From assembly GCF_000151315.2 (NCBI RefSeq), contig NW_011887298.1:166570-230569 (forward strand): DNA of 64,000 nucleotides. Reading direction: 5' to 3'. The stretch is from Capsaspora owczarzaki ATCC 30864. Lineage: Eukaryota > Opisthokonta > Filasterea. Position 1 is the stretch's first letter. Every line of letters starts with the position of its first letter. The notes under the pieces are model-generated. The model was not told the DNA's origin. It was given only the letters and a program-made list of their open reading frames with translations, and did not search any database. A program made the position numbers and the translations under genes. Below are positions 1 to 10,711 of the stretch, piece by piece.

Positions 1-456
1 AGAGAGAGAGAGGAGCCATTTCGCGTTACAGCGTCTCCTTCTTCTCCGAGTTCGGCGACCGCATGAACGGCGACGCCTACCTCTCCTTTCTGAACGAAAA
101 GTTGAAAGACAGTCTGGCCGCTTGGGGAAACGACCCAAACATGATTTTCATGCAGGACAACGTGCCCTGTCACAAGCAGAAGGACGTGATGAAATGGTTC
201 AAAGACCAGAACCTCACCCTCTTGGAGTGGCCTGCGAACTCCCCCCGACCTCAACCCCATCGAGCATGCGTGGAACATGGTCAAGAACGCTGTGTACAAG
301 CAGCGGGAGATCACAAACCAAGACATGCTCTGGGAGCGCTTCCAAGAGGTCTACCACAAGGTCCTCACCGTCGAGGTCTGCACCTCGCTCATTTCATCCA
401 TGCCGCGCCGCATCAAAGCAGTTTTGGATGCCCAAGGTGGTTATACCAAGTATTGA
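1..456 (+). mobile_element. Tc1/mariner-family transposase, 3' part, frameshifted
   Basis: This is the C-terminal part of a Tc1/mariner DDE transposase; the 5' part lies outside the window. The open frame already runs at the left edge (FFSEFGDRMNGDAYLSF) before the first ATG at 63. It contains the second catalytic Asp in MQDNVPCH. After a run of C at about 242-247 the frame shifts by one base, and the proper continuation, SPDLNPIEHAWNMVK, is read in the next frame to a TGA at about 454-456. Counting across the shift, 34 residues separate the Asp and the Glu, giving a DD34E spacing. The copy is therefore probably dead but young, since the sequence on both sides of the shift is otherwise intact. 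It is a plain cut-and-paste DNA transposon, and its 3' flank carries repeats described separately. Confidence 0.88.
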
Positions 457-850
457 AATGGTTTGGTGGGGCTCATGCGTCCGTATGTTGTGTTGTGAAA
501 GTTGAAAAAAGAACGCCAAAAGTCCCTTTTTGGGACGATCGTGTTTTGTCCCGTTTTGCATCCTTTCTCCTTCCCCCGTCGTACCAGTCATCACCCCTCC
601 GCTCCTCTCACTCTAAACACATAGAAGGTACATATATATATGCAGTAGAGAGGGAAAAGGGAGAGTTGCGGTCGAAACGGTCGCAGGGCGGGGTGAGGAG
701 TGGAAAAAAAACGCCATGCAAAAAACTTTTTTGGGGCGATCGTACTCGTACATGTGGACCGTCGAGTGGTACTCTCCAACCGCATAAAACAACAACAAAC
801 ACCAATTCAAAAAGCGCCAAGTTGCTCAACGCAAACGGCACAAACCCCGT
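457..850. other. Non-coding 3' flank of the transposon and of the kinase gene
   Basis: No credible gene is seen. The stretch holds the transposon tail with its two direct repeats, then the sequence just downstream of the stop of the minus-strand receptor kinase. Open frames here are short and low in complexity. Confidence 0.5.
501..742. repeat. Pair of direct repeats, possible IR/DR end of the Tc1 element
   Basis: Two similar stretches lie about 200 bases apart, at about 501-542 and 701-742. Both have the form GAAAAAA, ACGCCA, a T-run, GGG(A/G)CGATCGT. Tc1-like elements of the IR/DR type carry two transposase-binding direct repeats separated by roughly this distance within each end. I infer that these are the inner and outer repeats of the right end. 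The matching left end is outside the window, so the terminal inverted repeat cannot be tested here. Confidence 0.4.
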
Positions 851-3800
851 TTACACCATTGCACCAATTTCGCGAATGGTCGTTCCATCCTGAAGCGATG
901 TCAGCACCTTGGCGAGCTGTGCAAAAGTCGGTCGGAAATCCGGTGTTGCGTTCCAGCAACTCATCATCATGTTGTAGAGCTCTGGCATGCAGGTGTCTGA
1001 CATGGGCAGCCGACCACCAGCCTCCACATGGACCAGCGTTTCACGCCCGCTCACCTGCCCGTACGGCGTTTCTCCGTAACTGCAACATTCCCCTACAACC
1101 AAGCAGCGATGTCAGTGAGAAAACAGTTTGGCACACATCATTGCGACATAGCCCTCGACTTACAGGCCGTAACACCAAACGACCACACATCGGACATGGT
1201 CGAAAACTTGCGGAAAGTCATTGTTTCCGGCGCCATCCACTGCATGTTCAACGAATAGTCAGTATCCCAAATCACAAGCAGCAACATTTGCACACACACC
1301 TTTGACCCACCTTCACAGGAAGTTTGCCACGCGTTTGCATGCGATAGTAATCGTTCTCGGTCAGTTCGCGAGAAAGCCCGAAATCGGCAATCTTGACAAC
1401 CATGCCTTGTCCCACAAGACAGTTGCGCGCGGCGAGGTCACGGTGAACAAAATGCAGCGTGCCCAGATACTCCATGCCGAGAGCAATCTGGCGAATGGCA
1501 TGCACCTGCTCGTTGTGTGTCCACGAAAGCGACTTCTTTTTGGATTTTTGCAGCAGGGTGCGCAAGTCGCCGTATTGCACAAACTCTAGCAGAACGAGAT
1601 GGGGCTCTGACTCGACCAGAGCCGCAAGTAGACGCACGACATTCGGATGCACGAATGGGGCCATCAATTTTGCCTCGCTTTCAAAGTCCTTGCGTGATTG
1701 TTCGTCCGCGTGGGATTTGAGACTCTTGACTGCGACTTGCACGACTTCAGACGAAGCTTTACGTCCAAGCAAGACTTGTGCTCGTGGGGACAGCACGCCG
1801 AAAGGCACTCGACCAAGCGCCACGTCGCCAAAGTTTCCGCTGGCAAGGTGCTTCACAATCGTCAAGCCTTCGCGAACGCGGCGAGAATTGCTGCCAGCAA
1901 CATACGGACTTTCATTGTCGTAGAATTCTTCTGTTGTGTGCGACGAGAAGTCTTCGTACACAGGTTCCGGCTGATTTTGGCTGATTGAGGCGGTGGCTGG
2001 GACGTCGTCTTCTTTGTGAGATCGAGCCGAATGGTTTTGAGGAGAGATTGCCATTTCAACCGCCTCCTGATAAATGGGACCGGCCGAGTCCTTCGATGGC
2101 ATGTCTGCACGCTGTGATCGACGACGGCGCAACATGACGAATACCAAAACAAGTATCACAATAACTGCCGCAGACGCACCAGCAGCTGCAGCGATGATAA
2201 CAACTGGAGATGAGGTTTGGGCGCCGCCGCTGAACTGTGCAATGGAGGAAGCAACAGATGCAGCCGAAGCCGATGCAGTTGACGCAGCCGAAGCCGAGAG
2301 CGCCGAGGACGCGGAAATACGAGACGCAATCGAGGCATCAGATGCCGATGCGGTTGACGCGGCAGAAGCGGAAAGCGCCGAGGTTGCGGAAACAAGAGAC
2401 GCAATCGAGGCCGCCGAGGCGGATTGCGTGGATGCGACTGAGGCGCTGGAGGCAGCCGATGCAATCGATGCGTTCGTCGCGGCTGATGCGAGGCAGTAGT
2501 CGCCCATCGCAACATAGCCTTCATAGCACAGGGTGCAGCTATTATTTGAGGTGCAGGTCAGGCAATTGATCCCACAGCACGACCCAGCACTATAGCAGGT
2601 GGCACAAGCTGTGCCGCACGCTACAGTGTACATGTCAGTCAATGGTTTTGACACGAGGATTGCAGTCACCGCTCACACTTACGTAACGGTTGGAATACAC
2701 TTCCGTATGTGCTGGGCGGAGCGACAGTGTTGCCACCAAAGGTAAAGTTGTTGGAGCTCAGAAAGGGAGCTGAGGACGACAAAGCCAAGCCATTTGGTAG
2801 CCCCTTGAACAGACCGGGGGGCAAGGTCGTGAGGGGGTTGTCATTCAAAGCCCTACAAGTTCCGCAAAGTCAGAGGCGAATCGAATACGTGCATGATGAG
2901 AGTTTTGCTTACAATCGTTGTAACGTAGGCAGGTCTGTGAAAGCGTTTGCGGGAATGCTGTTGAGCTGGACGGAGTGCAGATATCTTCCAAAACGGTCGC
3001 AAATGAGTGAGCCATATATGTGCGTGAGTCTTCTTGTCGTAGCGTACTTACAGGGCAGTCAGCGCGGTCAGGCCTCTGAACGCGTTTGCAGAAATGCTGG
3101 TGATCCGGGTGTGACTCAATTCCCTGAAGACCGTGTTACACAAAAAAAAGATGAGTCTTGTGAGCGTAAGGATTTTCTCGACTTTTCTTGCTTACAATTG
3201 GGTCAGAGCGGTCAGGCCTGCGAATGCGTCTGCGGGAATGCTGGTGATCTGGTTCTCGAACAAAAATCTACAAATCGAGCCGCAAAATGAGTGAGCCGGC
3301 CAGGCTTGATTCTCATTGATGTCACTAGCTTACAATTGGGTCAGAGCGGTCAGGCCTGCGAATGCGTCTGCGGGAATGCTGGTGATCTGGTTCTCGAACA
3401 AATATCTACAAATCGAGCGGCAAATGAGTGAGCCGGCCATGCTTGATTCTCATGCTGTTACATGCTTACAATTGCGTCAGCGCACTCAGGCCTGTGAATG
3501 TGTTCGCAGAAAGGCTGGTGATCATGTTGTAGGATAAATCCCTGCAGGTAGTGTCACAAACGAGTGAGCCGGCCATGCTTGATTCTCATGCTGTTACATG
3601 CTTACAAACGCGTCAGCGCGCTCAGGCCTGTGAATGTGTTTGCAGAAAGGCTGGTGATCATGTTGTAGGATAAATCCCTGCAGGTAGTGTCACAAACGAG
3701 TGAGCCGGCCATGCTTGATTATCATGCTGTTACAAGCTTACAATTGCGTCAGCGCACTCAGGTCTGTGAATGCGTTTGCAGAAAGGCTGGTGATCTGGGC

Positions 3801-5717
3801 GCTGCTCAGATATCTACAGATATAATTCAGTACAGATCGAGCGAACTGCTTTCGGTTGTTTCTTGCTTACAAGAACTGCAGCGCAGTCAGGCCTGCGAAT
3901 GCATTTGCGGGAATGTTGAGAATCTGGTTACTTTGCAGCGTTCTACAGATGAAGTCGAATGTGAGTGAGCTGGCAGCGCGTGATTCTGTGTGTGTGTTTG
4001 CCTACAAGAAGGTCAGCGCAGTGAGGCCTGTAAATGCGTTTGCGGAAATGACGGTGATAAGGCAGGCGAACAGACTTCTATAATACATATGCTGACAAGT
4101 GAGTCATTTTTGAGTGATTCTTCTTGGCTTTGCTTGCATACAAGTAATTCAGCGCAGAAAGGCCCGTGAATGCGTTTGCGGGAATGGCGGTGAACAGGTT
4201 GCCTCCCAGATTCCTACAAATAAGTCGCCGACGAATGAGAGGTTTGTGTGACTCTTCCTGTCTTTGCATGCGTACAAGGTATTCAGTGCAGTCAGGCCGG
4301 TAAAAGCGGAGGAGGGGATGGTGCGGATTATGTTGTTGGTCAGGCTCCTATAGATAGAGTCGCAAAACAGTGAGCCGTTTGTCCGTGCCTCCTCAAGTTC
4401 GTTTACTCGCTTACAATTGTGTCAGTGCAGTAAGGTCTGAGAATGCCGTTGCGTGAATGCTGGTGATTTGGTTCATGGAAAGATCCCTACAATTACAGTC
4501 GCAGCAACGAGTCAGCCGTTTGGGTGATTCTTCATGTCATTGCGTTGCTTACAGCTGTGCCAGCGCAGTCAGGCCTGTGAATGCGTTTGCAGAAAGGCTG
4601 GTGAGCTTGTTGTACGATAGATCCCTAAAGGCAATGTTGCACATGAGTGAATCGTTCACGCTGGAATCTCATGCGGTTGCTTTCTTACGTTTGTGTTACG
4701 CTGCTCAGACCTGTGAATGTGGTTGCAACAATGTTGGTGATATTGTTGTTTTGCAGAGTCCTGCAGACAGTGTCCCAAACAAGTGAGCAGTTCGTGGTCG
4801 AATTATCATGCCTTGTGTTTACTTACACTTGCGTCAGCGAAGTCAGGCCTGTGAATGCGTTTGTAGCAAGGCTGGTGATGTGGTTGAATTGCAGAGACCT
4901 ATAGAGAGCGTTGCAAACCAAGCGAGCCGCTTGCGCAGTCTTCAGCATGACTATCGCGTGACTGAGGATGAGTTAGGAATATCTTTGCTTGCTTACAATG
5001 TCGTCAGCATGGTCAGGCCTGTGAACAACGAGCCAGGAATCTTGGTGATCCGGTTGTTGCTTAAATCTCTACAGATCGCGCCGTTAACGACTGAGCTGCT
5101 CTGTGTGATTCTGCATGCCTTCGTTTACTTACAAGTAGTTTAGCGCAGTCAGGCCTGTGAATGCTTGGGCAGAAATGCCGGTGAGCTGGTTGTAGGATAG
5201 TTCTCTGCATATAGAGTTCCAAACGAGTGAGCCATATGTTGTCTTTCGTGTCTCTGATTGCTTACAAGTACTGCAGCGCAGTCAGGCCTGCGAATGCATT
5301 TGCGGGAATGCTGATGAGCTGCATTTGGTTCAGTCTCCTTCAAACAGAGTCACACACGAGTGAGGCTGTTATCTGCAATTATTTCTATCTTTGCTGTCTT
5401 ACAAAGTAATCAGAGCAGGAAGGCCTGTGAAGGCGTTTGCTGGAATGCTGAACCGGTTTCCGGTGAACGACCTATCGACCGTGTGCCAATCATGAGAGCA
5501 ACGCTTCATGTCAAGGTCAACTCAGTTGCAACACATACAAGTAAGTTGTTGAGACTGGAATTCCGGTTGGAACAGCTGCAAGAGATTGGTAGCTGCAATC
5601 GACAGTAGTTCCTGTGCAACCGCACACCGCACAAGCATTGACTGCTTGTGCCAACTGGACGTGATTTATCCCGCAAAGCAACAGAAGCAGACCAAAGACA
5701 AATCTTTTACGAGTCAT
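851..5717 (-). CDS. LRR receptor tyrosine kinase, single-pass membrane protein
   Basis: Rebuilt from 24 exons to 1113 residues. Exon 1 (5539-5717) gives a signal peptide (MTRKRFVFGLLLLLCG) and a Cys-rich LRR cap. Nineteen LRR exons follow, eighteen of 72 nt and one of 69 nt. Exon 2683-2852 ends the LRR domain. Exon 1311-2620 encodes a Cys-rich module, an Ala/Ser stalk, a membrane helix (AAVIVILVLVFVML then RRRR), a juxtamembrane tail with Tyr motifs, and most of the kinase. The kinase shows GNFGDV, VAVKSLK, HRDLAARN, DFGLSRE and the activation-loop pair YYR. Exons 1164-1239 and 851-1092 supply WMAPE and DVWSFGVTAW. Junctions agree in phase throughout. HRDLAARN and the W after VK mark a true tyrosine kinase. 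The first Gly of the ATP loop is replaced (ASGNFG). The ligand is unknown. Animals and filastereans have many such receptors; this one has no assignable orthologue. Confidence 0.9.
2913..5471 (-). repeat. Tandem array of 19 LRR exon-intron units, period about 136 bp
   Basis: Exons, low to high coordinate, begin near 2913, 3052, 3196, 3334, 3470, 3606, 3742, 3871, 4006, 4142, 4276, 4415, 4553, 4689, 4827, 4997, 5133, 5266 and 5403. All are 72 nt except the last, which is 69 nt. Each encodes one 24-residue leucine-rich repeat of the type ITSIPANAFAGLTAL, and each is flanked by phase-2 introns. Neighbouring units at 3196 and 3334, and at 3470 and 3606, are nearly identical in intron as well as exon, showing recent tandem duplication of the whole unit. 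The DNA periodicity is thus coding, not satellite. Confidence 0.93.
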
Positions 5718-6755
5718 CTTTGTCCTATCGGAGATATGAGAGAGTGAGCTCGCAGCATGTCCACAATTGTCGTATGCAATGCAATGTCAGTTGTGTGACG
5801 GTCAATTCGAGCGCCAACACACGCTTGGTCCCCCCGAGTTCTTACGGACTTATGCCCTCTCCAAGAGCGCGGTTATGATCACTTCCAGTAATGTTGCTGT
5901 CAGAATGTGCCTTCACAAGAGTGTACAAAGAGACGACGCATCAGCCTCGACCTTGCGAGAAAGTGGCACCCCCTCTTTTTTTTTTTTTTCGTTTTCGATT
6001 GGTTTTATGGGGTTTCGCAACTGCACGTTGCCTTCTGCCCTCCCAAGTACGCCAGTTCTTGATCTTTAGCACTGTATTTTCAAGTGGTGTGTGTGTGTGT
6101 GCGCGCGCGCGTGTGTGTGTGTGTGTGAGTGTGGGCGGCCGGACGAGGCGATGCAGCAGCGGGATTGGAAGATCTTAATTTTTTTTTTTGCCATTTGGCG
6201 TTCATGACCAGTCGTTCGTTCCATCGCGTCTTCAGCTTGATATAATTCGTTTGCTTCAACAGAGCGCATGCAAGGCCCAGAGGGAGAGAAACAAGAGAGC
6301 GTACAGTGTGAAAAGCTTAAAACACAAAAGTACACTCAAAAAACGAAAAAAACGAAAAACCCCCCATCCAAGAAAAGACAAACGATACAAACCAAAAAAA
6401 GAGTGATCCCTATTTGGATCGACTGTATTCGCAATTTGTTCTTCATTTGGTCATCCTGGCGTTTGTAACAAAAACAAACAAACAAAAAAAAAAAAAAAAA
6501 AAAAAAAAACACATGACGGGGTTGTAACATTTGGTGTCTTGTCGCTTCGCTCAAAAACTGAAGCTCTTATTTTTGCAAAAATGAAAAATCCGATTATCAA
6601 AGTTGCTCTTAGAGGGGGGTCGCCTAACTTTGGTCGCATTACAGACCATTTTTTTGGCTCCTAACTTCGGTTATTTTATCGCGTCCCCCTGTCGACTGGG
6701 TTGGTCTTTTTGCGTCGCTTCTTTTTTAAATATAGTTCAAACTCTACGTTTGTTC
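5718..6755. other. Intergenic, low-complexity, no gene seen
   Basis: Upstream of the receptor kinase start. It holds a GT/GC microsatellite, A-rich and T-rich runs (a long A-run near 6484-6509) and short open frames without recognisable domains. The promoter of the minus-strand receptor kinase should lie in the first few hundred bases. I see no convincing TATA-type element. Confidence 0.5.
6087..6128. repeat. GT/GC dinucleotide microsatellite
   Basis: About 40 bases of alternating GT with a central GC block. Purine-pyrimidine alternation of this kind can adopt Z-DNA. It lies in the intergenic stretch upstream of the receptor kinase. Confidence 0.85.
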
Positions 6756-8025
6756 TTATGGCAGAGTTGCGGGCCGCTGGGGCGGAGAGGAAGGTTTGGC
6801 TGGATGCTAAGCGCCTGAAATCACGAGGCGAAACATCGCAATGGGAGCAGCACTCAAGCGGCTTTTTCCAGGTCCTGTCTTCCTGCCGTCCGGAGGCACG
6901 TACACGCCATGCCAATGGACTGGTGATCGAGTGGCAAAGCAGTTGACGCTCTGTGGGTTCAGCTGGCTGCGGGCGCGCTACTGTGGGAGACTGGGGTCGG
7001 AATCACTCCCACAACGGCGATTGGATTCGCCAGAACTCGTTCGAGAAAGTTTGTGAGCTGGCGGCGACAGTCCACGCAACGGCAGAGCCCCGATTTTCTC
7101 AAACAGTGAACTCGAGTACATTGTGTGGATGCTCGAGTGGTGTGCTCGCGCCAATCAATGCACGTGCAAGAAAAGGGCTGGCGAAACGATTGTCGCGATG
7201 GCCCTCCACTCTCGAGTCTCCGGGGACCCGCACAGGCAGTTTGCGGGTAGTCTACCGTTACAGGCGTCTTCACAATCTGCGCAGATGGTTCGACACCCAC
7301 ACCTCCCACTCTTATCTTTTCGACGAACGCACAGAAGAACTCGGCCACTCAAAGTCTGCCTCCAAATGTCGCCAATTACCGGGTTTCGGCTAGCAGCTAC
7401 ATTACCCAAGAGCTGTAACCATCGACAAACGACGAGAGGAGCTTCGAGCTCAGGATGCAACGCATGATGCGCAGGCAGAACTGGCCAAACTGGACGACGA
7501 TCGTATCGCCAAGGACACGGAGCTTCAGTCACTTGCAAAACCGAAGCGTAGACGGCTGCCGAGGCAACCACGACCCGTCTCTCCATCAATTACAGCAGCT
7601 ACGAAGCCATCAACCGCGCGCAGAGCGCGGCGGGCTGCGGCGGAAGACGACAGCTCATCGGACTCGGACTCCCAGCAAGCGTCGAACATTGGGCACGAGG
7701 CGGACGAGAGTGGTTATGACTCTGACGACAATGAGCGAGTGTTACAAGTCACACGCACTGACTCCCAGAGTGACGGGGAGGTTCACTTTGCGCTGAAGGC
7801 GCTGGAGACGCGAGAAATCGCGGATAACATCCGCCCTCGCCCTTTCCGCGCAGCCCGCCGGCTTGGAATTGACGCCTTGGGCGACATTAACAACCCTGTG
7901 AACAAAAGGGTACGCCTCGACACCGAAGCCCACGCTGTGGAGCCGCCGCCGATGACCGTCAACTTGACCGAGCTGCTAAGGCACCAGATGTTTGTTCCTG
8001 CCTCTTCTTGCCCTAATCCTTGTTA
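6756..8025 (+). pseudogene. Interrupted open frame of unknown identity
   Basis: One reading frame stays open over most of this stretch but is broken twice, near 6944 and 7391, giving three segments. The last runs to a stop near 8025. Its C-terminal third looks protein-like: a charged, probably helical segment (TIDKRREELRAQ, then AELAKLDDDR), a basic patch (KPKRRRLPRQPR), an acidic Ser-Asp tract (DDSSSDSDSQQ) and a final segment ending near LTELLRHQMF. Either the stops lie in introns I could not define, or this is a decayed gene or a relic of a DNA transposon. I recognise no family. The upstream third is the least secure. Confidence 0.3.
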
Positions 8026-8299
8026 ATTCAATACAATAGCATACTAGAAACACATTCAACATGAAAGAAGACGGCTGGAGTAATTTCCCTCGAAGTTGTC
8101 TCGGCCTCTCAGTCTTCATGTGTTGAATCTCGCGTGCGTTTCGGGTACCCCCTCTCCCCACTCCTGGGGCTCTGCGCCCTGTGATTGAGAGATGACCCTG
8201 TGCTTGTGCTTCGACTAAGAGAATGACGATGGAGAACGGGATTGGTGGGCGCGTGAACGAGAAGCGTTGCGAGCAAACTGACTGAGAGCAAACGTTGTA

Positions 8300-10529
8300 A
8301 TGCAGGCAGTTATGGATGATATGAACGAGCTCCAGCGCGAGCTGTATGATATAGTCAAGAATGCGACTGAAGAGCTCGAGTAAGAGAAACCCCCGACGTT
8401 ATTGGAACAATGTGAGTGTGCGCATGCTGACGAATCGGAACCAGTCTGAGTGAGGAACGGATTGACGTTGCTGCAGCTCAAGCGATAGCTGAAGCACTCA
8501 AGGTGAACACGACGCTGACTTGGCTCAAGTATGTCACTTCACTTTGTACTGATGCATTTGGAGTCAGTGGGTGGCGTCAACAGCGGGTAGGCATGGTACT
8601 CACTGAAGGAAGGGATACGAACAGGTTGGAAAAAAATCAGATTGGAGATCTTGGAGTGCAAGCCATTGCTGAGGCGCTCAAGGTGAACACGACGCTGACT
8701 TATCTCGAGTAAGGAAACTGGCTTTGATTGGTGCGTGTTAGTGAGTGATTGCAGCAACAAGTATTCAGAGTGCTCACCGACGGAGGGGATGCGGGCAGTC
8801 TGGATAGCAATCAGATCGGCGATGCCGGAGCGAAGGTGCTTGCTGAGGCACTCAAGGGGCACACGACGCTGACTGGCCTCGGGTAAGGCATCTCACATTG
8901 AGTCTTGCATGCGAGTGGGTGATTTCAGTAGAGTGCAGCAAGGGCGCTCACTGGTGGAGGGAATGGACAGCTTGAACACCAGTCAGATCGGCGAAGTTGG
9001 AGCTCAGGCCATTTGTGAGGCACTCAAGGTGAACTCGACGCTGACTATGCTCGAGTAAGGCATCTCAAATTTACTGATGCATTTGCGTTGGTGATTTCAA
9101 CATAGCTTAGAATGCTCACCCATGGAGGGGATGTGGACAGTCTGGACGCCAATCAAATCGGCGATGCTGGAGCGCAGGCGATTGCTCAGGCACTCAAAGT
9201 GAATACGACGCTGACTTGGCTCAAGTTAGTCTCCCACTTTGACTGGTGTATGTGAGTGGGTGAATACAGCAGAGAGCATTTAGAGTGCTCACCGATGGAG
9301 GGGATGTGGGCAGTCTGGACGGCAATCAGATTGGCGACGCTGGAGCGCAGGCGATTGCTCAGGCACTCAAGGTGAACTCAACATTGAAGAAGCTCTTGTA
9401 AGTTGCTGTGATTTCGGAGCGTATTCTGAACACCGACTGATTGCGGGGATGGACAGTCTGGACGCCAATCAGATTGGCGATGCTGGAGCGCAGGCCATTG
9501 GCGAGGCACTCAAAGTGAACAAAAGGCTGATCGACCTCAGGTAAGGCACCTCGCTTTCATTGATGCTTGTTAGTGAGCAATTCAGCAGATAGCATTCAGA
9601 GTGCTCACCGATGATGGAAGGGATGTGGACAGGCTGAGTGAGAATCACATTGGCGACGCTGGAGCGAACACGATTGCTGCAGCACTCAAAGTTAACACGA
9701 CGTTGACTTGGCTCAAGTAAGTCTCCCACTTTGACTGGTGTATGTGAGTGGGTGAATACAGCAGAGAGCATTCAGAGTGCTCACCGATGGAGGCGATGGA
9801 CAGTCTGAGTGAGAATCAGATTGGCAATGTTGGAGCGGAGGCGATTGCCGAGGCACTCAAAGTGAACACGACGCTGGCTGTGCTAGGGTAAGGCACCTCA
9901 CGTCGAGTCTTGCATGTGAGTGGGTGATTTCAGCAGAGTGCAGCAAGGGCGCTCACTGGTGAATCGAGTGGACAGTTTGCACACAAATGAGATTGGCGAT
10001 GACGGAGCTTGCGAGCTTGCTGATGCACTCGAAGTGAACACGACGATGACTAAGCTCCAGTAAGCCGCTGTGCGCTTTGCTGGTATCGAAAACTGAGCCA
10101 GTCAGGTATACTTGCTATGTTGTCCATCCCCACTCATGCATTGCGACAGTCTAGACCGTAATTGCATGGACTACGGACGTTCCGCGCTTCTAGATGTACG
10201 CGAAGACAACTGCAGGCTGGAGCTTACGTAGGTGCTGTTTTGTGAACTTGAACATGAGAGCCTCTTCCCACGCAAGTGTTCCTCGAACCAATGGATGGCC
10301 GTGCTGACTGCCCACTAATTGTAATTGTTCGCTGCACAGCTTCGACGACCAGATAGGCTGTCTTGCATTCATCTGGTTGCCACGAAAGGCAACTGCTGAA
10401 GACGTCCAGAGCGTGTTTCTACTGCTGACCAGCGGACTGCAGCTGGAGGATCAATCCGCATGTCTACCGGCACTTCCAGCTGAGACTCACCACAAAAACT
10501 GCAAGTTGTTTCAAATAATTCTTTCTTAA
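8300..10529 (+). CDS. Ribonuclease-inhibitor-type LRR (RNI) protein
   Basis: Rebuilt from 13 exons to 395 residues. Exon 1 (8300-8379) encodes a short acidic leader (MQAVMDDMNELQRELY). Exons 2 to 11 are each exactly 84 nt and encode one 28-residue repeat of the form NQIGDAGAQAIAEALKVNTT, diagnostic of RNI/NLRC-type LRRs. Exon 12 (10150-10227, 78 nt) is a diverged repeat, and exon 13 (10340-10529) gives the C-terminus. All introns are phase 2 and the total is in frame. There is no signal peptide or membrane helix, so a cytosolic curved scaffold for protein binding is likely. No NACHT or other effector domain is visible, although more 5' exons cannot be excluded. The partner is unknown. The last two exons are less certain than the repeat core. 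Confidence 0.78.
8445..10059 (+). repeat. Tandem array of ten 84-nt RNI-LRR exons with duplicated introns
   Basis: Exons start near 8445, 8625, 8799, 8971, 9141, 9314, 9457, 9633, 9804 and 9976. Introns are duplicated too. Those after the 9141 and 9633 exons are almost identical (CTCCCACTTTGACTGGTG), and those after the 8799 and 9804 exons share GAGTCTTGCATG. Upstream of several acceptors the phrase AGAGTGCTCACCGATGGA recurs. This shows copying of exon-plus-intron units. Confidence 0.9.
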
Positions 10530-10711
10530 TTCCAACAATTTGCCAGAATGATTGATCATACACTACGAGTATTATCGAGTTGGAGCGGAGGCAAAATGAC
10601 GAGAGAAGCGCTCAAAATTTAGCTTTGACAAGAATTGAATTTTCAAAATTGTTGGATTGAACGAAAACTAAAATACAGTACTATCGAGAGGCACACAATA
10701 CAAATCAATGA

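Noticed and set aside
2700-5480. Regular DNA periodicity of about 136 bp resembling a satellite or CRISPR-like array
   Set aside because: Each unit contains an in-phase 72-nt exon encoding one LRR with proper splice sites, and spacers are related to one another, so it is a coding exon array.
5897-6640. Short frames rich in His/Thr, Phe or Arg
   Set aside because: Arise from the GT repeat and A/T runs. No domains and no splice logic.
6756-8025. Assignment of the interrupted frame to a specific transposase family
   Set aside because: The basic and coiled C-terminus is suggestive only. No catalytic motif could be recognised.
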